Below, in pieces: positions 54,799 through 63,882 of a stretch of DNA of 64,000 nucleotides (positions are counted from its first letter, which is position 1; each line of letters starts with the position of its first letter). The notes under the pieces are model-generated. The model was not told the DNA's origin and searched no databases. It was given only the letters and a program-made list of their open reading frames with translations. The position numbers were made by a program, and so were the translations under genes. This DNA is from Nocardia sp. XZ_19_385 (GTDB lineage Bacteria; Actinomycetota; Actinomycetes; Mycobacteriales; Mycobacteriaceae): assembly GCF_015355755.1 (NCBI RefSeq), contig NZ_JACVEE010000001.1, forward strand, positions 1,054,001 through 1,118,000, given 5' to 3'.

Positions 54799-55338
54799 TC
54801 AGCGGTGGTCATCCACTCGGACGTGCGGAGCGAGTTCCTGCAAAGCTGCCTTCAACTCGGCGGTGTCGAGTTTCCAGCCGTTGATTGCCGTGGCGCACTG
54901 CATGAGTCGCTCGTCCGGTGCGCCGCTCAGGGCTGCGGCCGTGGAGTTCATGGCTCGGCGGCCGCCGGTGGGCACCGGACTCGGTGGCGGGGCGTCGGCG
55001 CGGCGCAGGATTCCGATCCAGGGAATGTTGGCGGCGGTGTGCTGGCGCCACAGGACCACCGCTTCGATGTCCGGCAACGGGACGTGCTGGGTAGTCTGGC
55101 GGTAGCGCAGCGGTGAACCGCCCAAAGTGATGCCGGACTGATCGACCCGCATGGCCACCTTGCGCGACAGTGCGGCCGCCAGCATCAGCAGACCGCCGCC
55201 GCCGAACAGCACCAGAGTCAGGATTCGCACTACCGCCGACATGTCGGGCAAGAGAATCGCCACAGCCACGAAGACGCCGGAAATCACCAGTACGAGTGCT
55301 GTTTTCGAGTCGAAGCCGTATCGCTCTTCGTAGATCAT
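54799..55338 (-). CDS. PH-domain-like membrane protein
   Basis: 179 residues. Two N-terminal helices (about 13-31 and 37-56) precede a soluble bPH-like region (VAMRVDQSGITLGG, then HVPLPDIEAVVLWRQ). The family is widespread and uncharacterised. It lies between gntR and the ABC transporter, divergent from the latter. Confidence 0.7.
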   Translation of the reverse strand: MIYEERYGFDSKTALVLVISGVFVAVAILLPDMSAVVRILTLVLFGGGGLLMLAAALSRKVAMRVDQSGITLGGSPLRYRQTTQHVPLPDIEAVVLWRQHTAANIPWIGILRRADAPPPSPVPTGGRRAMNSTAAALSGAPDERLMQCATAINGWKLDTAELKAALQELAPHVRVDDHR

Positions 55339-55510
55339 TGTTCCCCCGGAATCAGATCGTTCCCCTTGTTACAGGGTACGCGACGAATCACGCGGCCCGG
55401 CATGTCAATACGCGGGTACGCGTAGGGCGCACCACGCCTCTGGGCGGACGACGCGGGACCCTCCGCATTCGAGACTGACTGATTATGCCCATTATTCGAA
55501 GTAGGCGCAG

Positions 55511-56269
55511 ATGACTCTCCATTCGACCATTGATCCGAGCCGCACCCCGGCCGCTCGTGCGGAGGCGGTGGACCGGGTCTACCCGGGCTCGGCCGGTTCG
55601 GTGCGCGCACTGGACGGCGTCTCGGTCAGCTTTCCGGCCGGTTCCCTCACCGCGATCATGGGTCCCTCGGGGGCCGGTAAATCGACCCTGCTGCACTGTC
55701 TCGCTGGGCTCGACACCGTAACCAGCGGAAAGGTTTTCATCGGCGAGACCGAGCTGGGCGGGCTGTCCGACCAGGAGTTGACGCTGCTGCGCCGGGCTCG
55801 GATAGGGTTTGTCTTCCAGCAGTTCAACCTCATTCCCACACTCTCCGCGCGGGAGAACATCACGCTGCCGCTCGCGCTGGCGGGTGAACCGGTCGACGAG
55901 CGTTGGTTCGACACGATCATGGAGACCGTCCGGTTGGCCGACCGGCTCACCCACCGGCCGTCGCAGCTGTCGGGTGGTGAACAGCAGCGGGTCGCTGTCG
56001 CCCGTGCCGTATTGAGCAGGCCGGCAATAATTTTCGCGGATGAGCCGACCGGGAACCTGGATTCGCGGGCGGCCACCGAGATCCTGGAGCTGTTGCGCCG
56101 GACGGTCGAGGACCTCGGCCAGACGATCGCGCTGGTCACCCACGATCCGCGCGCCGCCGCCTACGCGGACACGGTGTTGTTCATCGCCGACGGCCGCGTC
56201 GCCGACCAGATATCCTCGCCCACCGCCGATTCGGTGCTGGAGCGGATGCGAACCCTCGGGCAGGGCTGA
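55511..56269 (+). CDS. MacB/LolD-type ABC transporter ATPase
   Basis: 252 residues. Walker A GPSGAGKST, Q-loop FVFQQFNLIP, signature LSGGEQQRVAVARA, Walker B IIFADEPTGNLDS and switch His VTHDPRAA. It pairs with the permease that begins 3 bp downstream. The class couples ATP hydrolysis to mechanical transmission across the membrane in lipoprotein, peptide or drug handling. Confidence 0.93.
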   Translation: MTLHSTIDPSRTPAARAEAVDRVYPGSAGSVRALDGVSVSFPAGSLTAIMGPSGAGKSTLLHCLAGLDTVTSGKVFIGETELGGLSDQELTLLRRARIGFVFQQFNLIPTLSARENITLPLALAGEPVDERWFDTIMETVRLADRLTHRPSQLSGGEQQRVAVARAVLSRPAIIFADEPTGNLDSRAATEILELLRRTVEDLGQTIALVTHDPRAAAYADTVLFIADGRVADQISSPTADSVLERMRTLGQG

Positions 56270-56272
56270 ACC

Positions 56273-58825
56273 ATGATCGGCACACTCGCACTGCGCGGCC
56301 TGTGGGCGCGCAAGAGCAGGCTCGTGGGTTCCTTTCTGGCGGTTTTCCTCGGAGTGTCGTTCCTGTCCGGCGGACTGATGCTCGCGGACACCTTGCAGGG
56401 CAGCGTGGACCGGTTCCTGGATCAGGCCTATTCCGGAACGGATGTGCTGGTGCGCAACAGCACCGAGGTGGCCACCGACGCGTTGACGGTGCGCGGCAGC
56501 ATCGACAGTTCGGTGCTGGACACGGTGCGCGCCACCGACGGCGTGGCCGTGGCCGTGCCACTCATCCAGGCGCCGGGCCAGCTGCTCGGTAAAGATGGTG
56601 TGCCACTTGATGTTCAGGGACCCCGGCTGGCGGGCAACTGGGTCACCGATCCCGGTTTGAACCCCTATCACGTGGTCGAGGGCCGGACGCCCAGCGGTCC
56701 CGGCGAGGTGGTGATCAACAAGGCTCTCGCCGATTTGGGGACCTTCGAGGTCGGTGACACCACGGCGGTGCTGACCACAGCGCGGATTCCGGTCACCATC
56801 GTCGGCCTCAGCAAGTTCGGTTCGCAGGACGGTTTCGGCGGATCCTCGTTCATCGCGTTCGGACTGGCCGAGGCACAGCAGCTCGTCGCGCCCGCGCCCG
56901 ATCGGATCTCCAGTGTCGCGGTGCGCGCGGCGAGCGGTGTCTCCGATGATGAGCTGGTCCGCAGGCTGAGTGCCGTACTGTCGCCGCCCGCACGAGCGGT
57001 CACCGGCGAGCAGGTTACCGCCGACGCGGCCGCGGCGGTCGACGCCTCGTTTATCGCGCTCTTCCGCACCTTCCTGTTGGTGTTCGCCGGAATCGCCTTG
57101 CTGGTAGGCACTTTCACGATCGCCAATACCTTCTCCATCATTGTGGCGCAGCAGGCCGAGGAGTCGGCGATGCTGCGCGCGATAGGTGCGACCCGCCGCC
57201 AAGTTCTGGGAATGGTCGTGGTCGAGGCACTGACCATCGGAACGATCGCCGCTAGTGCGGGTGTGCTCGGCGGCGCCGGATTCACGGTCCTGCTGAAACT
57301 CTTGTTCAGCGCCTTCGGTCTGGCGCTGCCCGCCGACGGCTTGGCCATCACCCCGGTGACCGTGGTGATCGCCCTGGCCGCCGGGATCGGCGTGACACTG
57401 CTCGCGTGCGTGTTCCCGGCGCTGCGGGCGTCGCGGATCCCACCGATCACTGCCTTGCGGATGATGGAGATCGCGCGACCCGCGATCCCACCGGCGCGCC
57501 GGATCGGCGGACTCGTGCTCGCAGTCCTCGCGGCCGGTCTGCTCGCCGCCTCGGTCTTCGTGCCTGCCGCCGCGGCGGTGCCGTTCGCCGGCCTAGCGGC
57601 GATTCCCGGCATTGCCGCCATGGTGCTGCTCGGCCCGGATGCCGCGAGGTGGGCTGCGGCAATACTCGGCGCTCCCGCGGCACGGCTGCGTCCCGTGGTG
57701 GGAAAGATGGCGCGCCGCAACGCAACTCGGAACCCGCGCCGCACAGCAGGAGCCGCGACCGCACTGATGATCGGTGTCGCCGCGGTGACGGTCCTGACGC
57801 TGATGTCCACAGCGTTGAAAACCGCCGTCACCGACCAGGCCGAACGCGCCTTCGGTGGCGATCTGGCGCTGAACAGCGCCGCGGACAACCCGTACGCGGG
57901 ATATGCCCCGCGGATCAGCGCGGAGCTCGCGACCCTGCCCGAAGTAGGCGCGGCGGTCGGGATCGCTTGGGGCAACGTGCTTGTCGACGGCCGGGACGAG
58001 CCGGTGTCGGCGGCCGACCCGACTGCGCTGGAGCGGGTGCTGAGCGTGAACCTGGCCGGCGGCTCACTCGCCGACCTCTCCGTCGACCAGCTCGCCGTCG
58101 ACGCGGACACCGCGGCGGCGCGATCCCTCACGATCGGATCACCGGTCGCGATCACACTGGCAGACGGCACCACCAGCACCGTCACGGTCGGCGCGATCTA
58201 CCAGAAGAACCCACTGATCGGATCCACGCTGCTGCACCGATCCCTGCTGGTCCCGCACGATCCAGTCGGACTGGACCGCACCGTCCTGATCGACCTGCGC
58301 GCCGGCGTCGACATCACAGCGGGCCGCGCCGCCGTCGAGCAGGCGGTGTCGAACTTCGGGGCGCAGGCCAACATTCAAGATCGGACCGAATTCGCCGAGG
58401 CGCAGGGCGCCGCCCTCGACCAGCAACTGGCGATGGTCTACGTCATGCTGGCACTGACGATCCTGATTTCCCTGTTGAGCATCTCCAACACGCTCGCACT
58501 GGCCGTATACGAGCGAATTCGGGAGTTCGGCCTGTTCCGCGCGGTCGGCGCGACCCGCAAACAGATCAAGTCGGCGCTGCGCTGGGAATCGGCGGTGATA
58601 GCGGCCTTCGGCACCTTCGGCGGCATGGTTCTCGGCGCCGCCCTCGGCTGGGCACTGTCGCGTGCCGTGACGATCGCGGCCACCGGCACCGCGTCGTTCA
58701 CCGTCCCGGCCGCGCAGTTGGCCCTCATCGTGCTGGTCGGACTGGCGGCGGGGGTGATCGCCGCCATCCGCCCGGCCCGCCGGGCCGCGCGGATCCCGAT
58801 CCTCGAAGCCCTGGCCAGGGCCTGA
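56273..58825 (+). CDS. FtsX-like ABC transporter permease
   Basis: 850 residues with two FtsX modules: an N-terminal helix (about 15-35), an extracytoplasmic domain (about 40-250), helices around 265-400, a central pair, a second extracytoplasmic domain (about 520-700) and three C-terminal helices (about 715-840). The repeated ESAMLRAIGATRRQV and EFGLFRAVGATRKQIKSALR are coupling helices to the ATPase. Export of lipids, peptides or antimicrobials is typical. It ends 2 bp from the convergent SnoaL-like gene. Confidence 0.92.
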   Translation: MIGTLALRGLWARKSRLVGSFLAVFLGVSFLSGGLMLADTLQGSVDRFLDQAYSGTDVLVRNSTEVATDALTVRGSIDSSVLDTVRATDGVAVAVPLIQAPGQLLGKDGVPLDVQGPRLAGNWVTDPGLNPYHVVEGRTPSGPGEVVINKALADLGTFEVGDTTAVLTTARIPVTIVGLSKFGSQDGFGGSSFIAFGLAEAQQLVAPAPDRISSVAVRAASGVSDDELVRRLSAVLSPPARAVTGEQVTADAAAAVDASFIALFRTFLLVFAGIALLVGTFTIANTFSIIVAQQAEESAMLRAIGATRRQVLGMVVVEALTIGTIAASAGVLGGAGFTVLLKLLFSAFGLALPADGLAITPVTVVIALAAGIGVTLLACVFPALRASRIPPITALRMMEIARPAIPPARRIGGLVLAVLAAGLLAASVFVPAAAAVPFAGLAAIPGIAAMVLLGPDAARWAAAILGAPAARLRPVVGKMARRNATRNPRRTAGAATALMIGVAAVTVLTLMSTALKTAVTDQAERAFGGDLALNSAADNPYAGYAPRISAELATLPEVGAAVGIAWGNVLVDGRDEPVSAADPTALERVLSVNLAGGSLADLSVDQLAVDADTAAARSLTIGSPVAITLADGTTSTVTVGAIYQKNPLIGSTLLHRSLLVPHDPVGLDRTVLIDLRAGVDITAGRAAVEQAVSNFGAQANIQDRTEFAEAQGAALDQQLAMVYVMLALTILISLLSISNTLALAVYERIREFGLFRAVGATRKQIKSALRWESAVIAAFGTFGGMVLGAALGWALSRAVTIAATGTASFTVPAAQLALIVLVGLAAGVIAAIRPARRAARIPILEALARA

Positions 58826-58827
58826 CG

Positions 58828-59319
58828 TCAGGCCGCGCCCAGCACCACGTGCTTCATCGTGACTTTCGGCGCGCACAGCATGGTGCCACCCGCCTGCATC
58901 CAGGCGCCGACAACCCGGGCCGCGTCGCGGGCCGGGTTGTAGGTGTCCTCCTCCGAGGAGAACAATCCGTTGCCCGCGTACACGATTCGGGTCACATTCG
59001 GGAATCCGAACTGCACGCCGGGCTCGGTGGGGTGGTCCAGCACATTCTTGATGCCGATCACGACGGCATCGTTGTCGTCGTCGAAAGCGATCCAGTCGTG
59101 CTCGAATCGCATCTGCGGGAACGGCGCCATGACGTCGATGATCCAGCGGCGCACGGCTTCTCGGCCATCCATGATGCCGTATGCGTGCTCGACATAGTGC
59201 ACGTCCTCGGTGAACAGGTCCGCGAACGGACTCCAGTCACCCGTCTCGGAACACCTGTCGACCACCTCGTTGTAGTTTTCGAGTGCCCGCTGTAGTTCTG
59301 CCCGGCTGAATCGACCCAT
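58828..59319 (-). CDS. SnoaL-like / NTF2-fold protein
   Basis: 163 residues: YNEVVDRCSETGDWSPFADLF and VEHAYGIMDGREAVRRWI define the NTF2 cone with a central pocket. Homologues serve as isomerases, hydratases or dehydratases in steroid and polyketide pathways. It follows the KshA-like gene by 9 bp and is the last gene of the operon. Confidence 0.87.
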   Translation of the reverse strand: MGRFSRAELQRALENYNEVVDRCSETGDWSPFADLFTEDVHYVEHAYGIMDGREAVRRWIIDVMAPFPQMRFEHDWIAFDDDNDAVVIGIKNVLDHPTEPGVQFGFPNVTRIVYAGNGLFSSEEDTYNPARDAARVVGAWMQAGGTMLCAPKVTMKHVVLGAA

Positions 59320-59328
59320 CGCTGACTC

Positions 59329-60447
59329 CTAATCGCTTGCGGTCGCGCGTTTTTCGAGGTTGGCCGCGACCTCGGCCCGCCACGCTTCGTTGGCGTGGGT
59401 GGTATCGACTTCGAACTCGAAGCGCGCGGTCATATCAGTGGTGACCTCGGCCGCGTCCACATAGAACTGCTCGTACCAGCGGCGCTGCTGGTACACCGGG
59501 CCGTCCTCCTGGCACAGCAGCGGGTTCTCGATGGCGGTCTTGTTCCGCCAGATCTCGACATCCTGGAGGAATCCGACGCCGAAGCTCTTGGCGAAGGCCC
59601 CAGCCAATTTCGCCGACTTCTCGGCGGGCAGCCCTTCGATCCGCTCGACGCTCACGCCCCATTGCAGGACGAAGGAGTCCTGCGTGACCGGGTAATGACA
59701 GTTGATGAGCACGACCTCGGCGGTGTATGGGCCGAAATCATTGTGCAGGTAGTTGATCATGTAGGACGGCCCGTAATAGTGCGCCTCCGACCGGAGCATG
59801 GCGTCCTCGATCGAATAGTTCGACGCCCCAGCCATATCCGGCCGCCCCTTGGAGTGCAGGTACTGCGAGGCGACGTGGCCTTCGAACACGTTCTTGAAGT
59901 ACACCGGGTACGCGTAATGGATGTAGAAGAAGTGCGCCATATCGACGTTGTTGTCGATGATCTCGCGGCAGTGCGAGCCCTCGATCAGAATCGAGTTCCA
60001 GGTCCAGTCGCTCCACCTGCCGGTTTCGATGCCGTCGATCTCGGGGATGGATGCGTCCGGCGGGTTGCCCTCGGCGTCGTGCCAGATGAACAGCTGCTTG
60101 TTGCGTTCGAGGGTGATCCAGGCGCGGGTCCGGGCGAGCGGCGGAACCCGTTTGGCGTAGGGAATTTTGGCGCATTTCCCGTTGCCGCCCCAGCGCCAGT
60201 CGTGGAACGGACACGCGATCTCATCGCCTTTGATCGTGCCCATGGACAGGTCGCCGCCCATATGGCGGCAGTAGGCATCGAGGACCTGCAAAGCTCCCGC
60301 GCTATCGGCGAATATCACAAGCTTGGTGCCGAAGATGTTGACGGAGTGCGGATTTCCGTCCCGGAAAGTCTCGGCGAGTCCTAGACAATGCCAACCGCGT
60401 GCGTAGCGGGTAATCGTTGCCCCGGTGTCGATTTCGCGAACGTTCAT
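59329..60447 (-). CDS. kshA: KshA-like Rieske oxygenase (3-ketosteroid 9alpha-hydroxylase type)
   Basis: 372 residues. The Rieske [2Fe-2S] site is C60-R-H62 and C79-x2-H82; the mononuclear iron site is Asp169-x2-His172-x4-His177 in NNVDMAHFFYIHYAYP. Overall length and WHCLGLAETFRDG opening match KshA, which hydroxylates ring-B C9 of 3-ketosteroids with KshB. Its ATG overlaps the upstream flavoprotein stop (ATGA) behind GGGAGGA. The FdxA-like ferredoxin at 50 kb and KshB elsewhere could supply electrons. Substrate is inferred. Confidence 0.88.
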   Translation of the reverse strand: MNVREIDTGATITRYARGWHCLGLAETFRDGNPHSVNIFGTKLVIFADSAGALQVLDAYCRHMGGDLSMGTIKGDEIACPFHDWRWGGNGKCAKIPYAKRVPPLARTRAWITLERNKQLFIWHDAEGNPPDASIPEIDGIETGRWSDWTWNSILIEGSHCREIIDNNVDMAHFFYIHYAYPVYFKNVFEGHVASQYLHSKGRPDMAGASNYSIEDAMLRSEAHYYGPSYMINYLHNDFGPYTAEVVLINCHYPVTQDSFVLQWGVSVERIEGLPAEKSAKLAGAFAKSFGVGFLQDVEIWRNKTAIENPLLCQEDGPVYQQRRWYEQFYVDAAEVTTDMTARFEFEVDTTHANEAWRAEVAANLEKRATASD

Positions 60448-61844
60448 GCCGATCCTCCCGCTGCGTGCGCGCCTGCCCTGCGGCCGAAATAGGAACTCTC
60501 GCCCAAACATGTTCCGCTGGAATAGCCGGAGCCGTCCTGCACGATCGTGGACGCGCACGCCCCGGCCGCATACAGCCCGTCGATGACACTGCCGTCCGCC
60601 CGGCACACCTGACCATCGACCGTGGTGCGCAACCCACCGAGGGTGAACCCCACATAGGTCGCCTCGGGCGGGGTGAGATGGAATGCCGCCCACGGGCCGG
60701 TATCGAGTGGCGCGAGCCAGTCCGGGTGCTTGTGCAGCACAGGGTCCTCGCCGCGGGCCGCGGCCGCGTTGTAGTCGCGCAGCGTCGCCGCCAGCTCGCC
60801 ATCCGGAATCCCCAGGGCCGCTTCCATTTCCGCGATCGTCTCCCAACCGTCGATGAACTTGATCATCGGCAGCTCCGGCCACGCCATGGTGGCGGCGTCG
60901 ACGATCAGGTATGCCCTGGACTCTCCCATGACCGCGGCGGCCATGCGGCCGTGATAGGAATCCTCGGCCACGAATCGCACACCCTCGGCGTTGACGACGA
61001 TGCCTTTGAGCAGATCGGCGGGCGGATAGAACGACGCGGTCAGGAACGCACCGTCCATATGCGCGAGCGCGCCACCGACGGACTGCCCCAACAGGATTCC
61101 CGATCCGTCATCGGTGGGCGTACCCAGCGGCACGGCGTTCGCGGCGAGCACCGGTGTGTAGGTCTCGAGCATTTCGGGGTTCATCACGTATCCGCCGGTC
61201 GCGAGCACCACGGCGTTCGCGCGCACGATCGATTCGTCCCGGCAGCGGACGCCGACGACCGCTCCGGCCTCGTCGGTGAGCAGGTCGGTGACCTTGCCCT
61301 CGCATCGCACCCGCACCCCCGCTCGCTCGAGCGCGGCGGCCATCACCCGCATGACCTGGCTGCCGCCCTGCTCGGCGAGCGCGGCGATCTTGTGGCCGCG
61401 CGGCGCGGGCTTCGCCTGATCACGGTACGGCCAGACCTTTTCGTCGCCGGTCCACATCAGACCTTCGGTACCCGGCTGCACCACGGCTTTTCCGGGATAG
61501 AAGGTGCGCTCGAACTCGACACCGTGCGCTTCCAGCCAGTGGAAGTGGGCAACGCTGTCCGTGCAGTAGGCCCGGATCTTGGTCGCGTCGGGCTCGGGGG
61601 TGACCGCCATCAGGTAGTCGAACATCGCCTCGACGGTGTCCTCGAATCCGGTCGCGACCTGAACCGGCGTGCCGCCACCGAGGTAGAAGTGACCGGCAGC
61701 CAGGGCGGAAGTGCCGCCGGTGCTGCCGGATCGCTCCAGCAGCACGACCTCCGCGCCCGCCTCGGCGGCGCTGATCGCCGCACACGCCCCGGCTATCCCG
61801 CCGCCTACCACCACCACGTCCGCATGGCTCTGGTTCACTGCCAT
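60444..61844 (-). CDS. FAD-dependent dehydrogenase (3-ketosteroid dehydrogenase/fumarate-reductase-like)
   Basis: 466 residues. N-terminal dinucleotide motif VVVGGGIAGACAAI, then GGTSALAAGHFYLGGG, and C-terminal GLYAAGACASTIVQDGSGYSSG. It belongs to the flavoprotein group of KstD and fumarate reductase but is shorter than KstD (about 510-560), so delta-1 or delta-4 dehydrogenation of a smaller steroid-like ring is possible. It is coupled to kshA and overlaps the VOC gene by 10 bp. Confidence 0.88.
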   Translation of the reverse strand: MAVNQSHADVVVVGGGIAGACAAISAAEAGAEVVLLERSGSTGGTSALAAGHFYLGGGTPVQVATGFEDTVEAMFDYLMAVTPEPDATKIRAYCTDSVAHFHWLEAHGVEFERTFYPGKAVVQPGTEGLMWTGDEKVWPYRDQAKPAPRGHKIAALAEQGGSQVMRVMAAALERAGVRVRCEGKVTDLLTDEAGAVVGVRCRDESIVRANAVVLATGGYVMNPEMLETYTPVLAANAVPLGTPTDDGSGILLGQSVGGALAHMDGAFLTASFYPPADLLKGIVVNAEGVRFVAEDSYHGRMAAAVMGESRAYLIVDAATMAWPELPMIKFIDGWETIAEMEAALGIPDGELAATLRDYNAAAARGEDPVLHKHPDWLAPLDTGPWAAFHLTPPEATYVGFTLGGLRTTVDGQVCRADGSVIDGLYAAGACASTIVQDGSGYSSGTCLGESSYFGRRAGAHAAGGSA

Positions 61845-62326
61845 GGATTGCGGTGTCCTTCCGGAATCAGGTAGTCGAACATCGCCCGCATATCGGACGA
61901 GAGCCGCATCACCTCGACATAGGAGCCGATCGGACCGCCCTCCATGTACGCGAATTCCATTCCCACGCCTTCGAATTCGCCCTGCTGCACGATGTCGGAG
62001 CCGGCGAGGACGGCGTCGTAGTCGGCGGGTATCCAGGCGACGTGATGCAAGCCCGGTCCGGCACGGTCCAGAAATTCGGTGTAGACGTTCGTGCCCGATA
62101 CCGGCGCGATCAGTTCCAACTGCTGGCCGCCCGCGTAGCCGAGCGCGACGTCGATGGTGTAATCGGCGGGTTGCCCACGGTAAGTGCAGGTTTCGGGCCC
62201 GAAGCGCACCCCCGGTATGCGCAGCCACTTTTCGACGCCGAAGTCGTCGGTGAATCGCTTCTCGGCCGCGTCGATATCGTGGATCACCCACGCCACCTGG
62301 AAGATCGGTCCTTCGATAATGCTCAC
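61835..62326 (-). CDS. VOC-family protein of the steroid-like operon
   Basis: 163 residues from GTG behind TAGGAGCG. FQVAWVIHDIDAAEKRFTDDF and GPGLHHVAWIPADYDAV show the VOC fold with a His ligand; it resembles methylmalonyl-CoA epimerase/dioxygenase-like members. First gene of the operon; it overlaps the flavoprotein start by 10 bp. Confidence 0.85.
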   Translation of the reverse strand: MSIIEGPIFQVAWVIHDIDAAEKRFTDDFGVEKWLRIPGVRFGPETCTYRGQPADYTIDVALGYAGGQQLELIAPVSGTNVYTEFLDRAGPGLHHVAWIPADYDAVLAGSDIVQQGEFEGVGMEFAYMEGGPIGSYVEVMRLSSDMRAMFDYLIPEGHRNPWQ

Positions 62327-62359
62327 GTGGATCGCTCCTAGGTCTACCGGCTCCGATTC

Positions 62360-62397
62360 TAAGCACATCCGCTTAACATCATCAACACATTGGCTTA
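62360..62397. promoter_or_regulatory. Helically phased half-sites in the TetR/VOC promoter
   Basis: TAAGC (62360-62364) and GCTTA (62371-62375) form a dyad, and a second GCTTA (62393-62397) lies 22 bp further, two helical turns. The three half-sites cover the divergent promoter region and probably bind the adjacent TetR protein. Confidence 0.45.
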
Positions 62398-62419
62398 TCT
62401 CCTCGTTTATGCTCGGACG

Positions 62420-63064
62420 ATGACCAGCACTGACCCGCGCAACGCACTGCTGGATGCCGCGGAACGACTGATCGCCCTACGCGGGATCGACGTACCGCTG
62501 CGCGATATCGCCACCGAAGCGGGCCAGCGCAACAACTCCGCCGTGCACTACTACTTCGGCTCGCGCACCGGGCTCATCGACGCCGTCATCGAGCGCCGCA
62601 TGAGCGTCCTGGAGACCGTGCGCCTGGACATGCTCGCCCAGCACGAAGCCGACGGCACCGGCCACGACCTGCACCAACTGGTCGACATCCTGGTCCGCCC
62701 GATGATCGACATCGCCCGCACCGGCCACGGCACGCACTACTCACGATTCCTCGAAGTCGTCCGCACCCAACCCGCCATCGCCGACTTCACCCGCCTCGAC
62801 GCCCCCGGCCACCGCGCCGTCCGCATCATCACCACCCGGCTCGCCGCCGCCCTACCCGCACCGCATTCCCGCCACCGCATCGAGTCCATGGCAACAGCGA
62901 TGTTCGCACTCCTCGCCGACCAGGAACGCCGCATCGAAGCACACAGCGACCTCCCCGACGCCACCGCCGACATCGTCGCGATGCTCGTCGGACTCGCCAC
63001 CGCCCCGACCCCGGTCGCTACGACGTCCGGCGGCGGCGCGGCGGCAACTCACTTCGACAGCTGA
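62420..63064 (+). CDS. TetR-family regulator of the steroid-like operon
   Basis: 214 residues. HTH with DVPLRDIATEAGQRNNSAVHYYFGSR, whose HYYFG is typical of TetR recognition helices; TetR_C_19-like C-domain. Start at 62420 chosen because it lies downstream of the half-sites. It is divergent from the VOC-flavoprotein-kshA-SnoaL operon and is probably its repressor. Confidence 0.9.
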   Translation: MTSTDPRNALLDAAERLIALRGIDVPLRDIATEAGQRNNSAVHYYFGSRTGLIDAVIERRMSVLETVRLDMLAQHEADGTGHDLHQLVDILVRPMIDIARTGHGTHYSRFLEVVRTQPAIADFTRLDAPGHRAVRIITTRLAAALPAPHSRHRIESMATAMFALLADQERRIEAHSDLPDATADIVAMLVGLATAPTPVATTSGGGAAATHFDS

Positions 63065-63135
63065 ACCATGCGGTCGGCCTGCGGCGCTGTCCGGCCGCCC
63101 GTCACGACTGAAAGTCTTCGCCGACAGATTCGAGG

Positions 63136-63882
63136 TCAGGGGGCAGGTCGATACACCCGGCCCCGGGCGACGAGTTCTATCGTGGCTGCGACAGCGCAGG
63201 ATTGGGCCAGCAGTAGACCCACCAGCACCAACACCTGCACGGCGGCCGCTTGCACCGCAGAGCCACTGGCGAGCAGCACACCCACGAAAGCGCCCGGCAG
63301 CGTGACCAATCCGACGGTGCGAGTTTGATCGACGCCAGGCAGCAAGGCGTCGGTGGCGGTCGGGCGGATCACTTCCAACCGAGCATCCCGATCGGTGAAA
63401 CCGAGGCTCAACGCCGCCTCGACCTCACCATACCGTTCGGACAAGGCATCCAGCGCCCGCCGCGTGACCAATGAGGTCGCGGTCATGGTGCCGCCCAACA
63501 AGATTCCCCCAATCGGCACCAGCGCGACTCCGGTCAGCGGGACAACTCCGCTGAACAACATCGGGGGAAGTGTCGCCAACAGCCCTCCCCCGAGACCCAC
63601 CGTCAGCCACACCGCCGACCAGCCGGCGCGTGCCCGCCGCACCACGGTGAACACCGCCGCCCCGAACATGACCAGCAAGACAAGCACCGACAACCACAGA
63701 TGCGCCAATGCCGCGGCGAGAACGACTGCGACACAGCCCAGTTGGAGCACAGCCCGCCCAGCCGCGAAGGGCGCGACAGTCACCGGCCCGAGTCGAGCAA
63801 CTCGATAGACCAAAGCCGCCGCTGCCACCAACACCAGACACAGGACCGCCAGCCCCATACCCGGCGTCACCACCGTGTTCAC
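63136..63882 (-). CDS. FetB/UPF0014-family ABC permease
   Basis: 248 residues, seven or so helices. Family motifs are PIGGILLGGTMTATSLVTRR, followed by EVEAALSLGFTDRDA and ALLPGVDQTRTVGLVTLPGA. FetB is the membrane part of the FetAB exporter for iron in Escherichia coli. The GTG start has GGGAGGCG upstream. The ATPase partner (FetA-like) is not visible and may lie to the right of this gene, beyond the window, or elsewhere. Confidence 0.88.
   Translation of the reverse strand: MNTVVTPGMGLAVLCLVLVAAAALVYRVARLGPVTVAPFAAGRAVLQLGCVAVVLAAALAHLWLSVLVLLVMFGAAVFTVVRRARAGWSAVWLTVGLGGGLLATLPPMLFSGVVPLTGVALVPIGGILLGGTMTATSLVTRRALDALSERYGEVEAALSLGFTDRDARLEVIRPTATDALLPGVDQTRTVGLVTLPGAFVGVLLASGSAVQAAAVQVLVLVGLLLAQSCAVAATIELVARGRVYRPAP

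Noticed and set aside
55388..57202. 604-codon open frame on the - strand
   Set aside because: Composition is low-complexity Arg/Gly/Gln and it lies opposite the ABC ATPase and permease, which have complete motifs.
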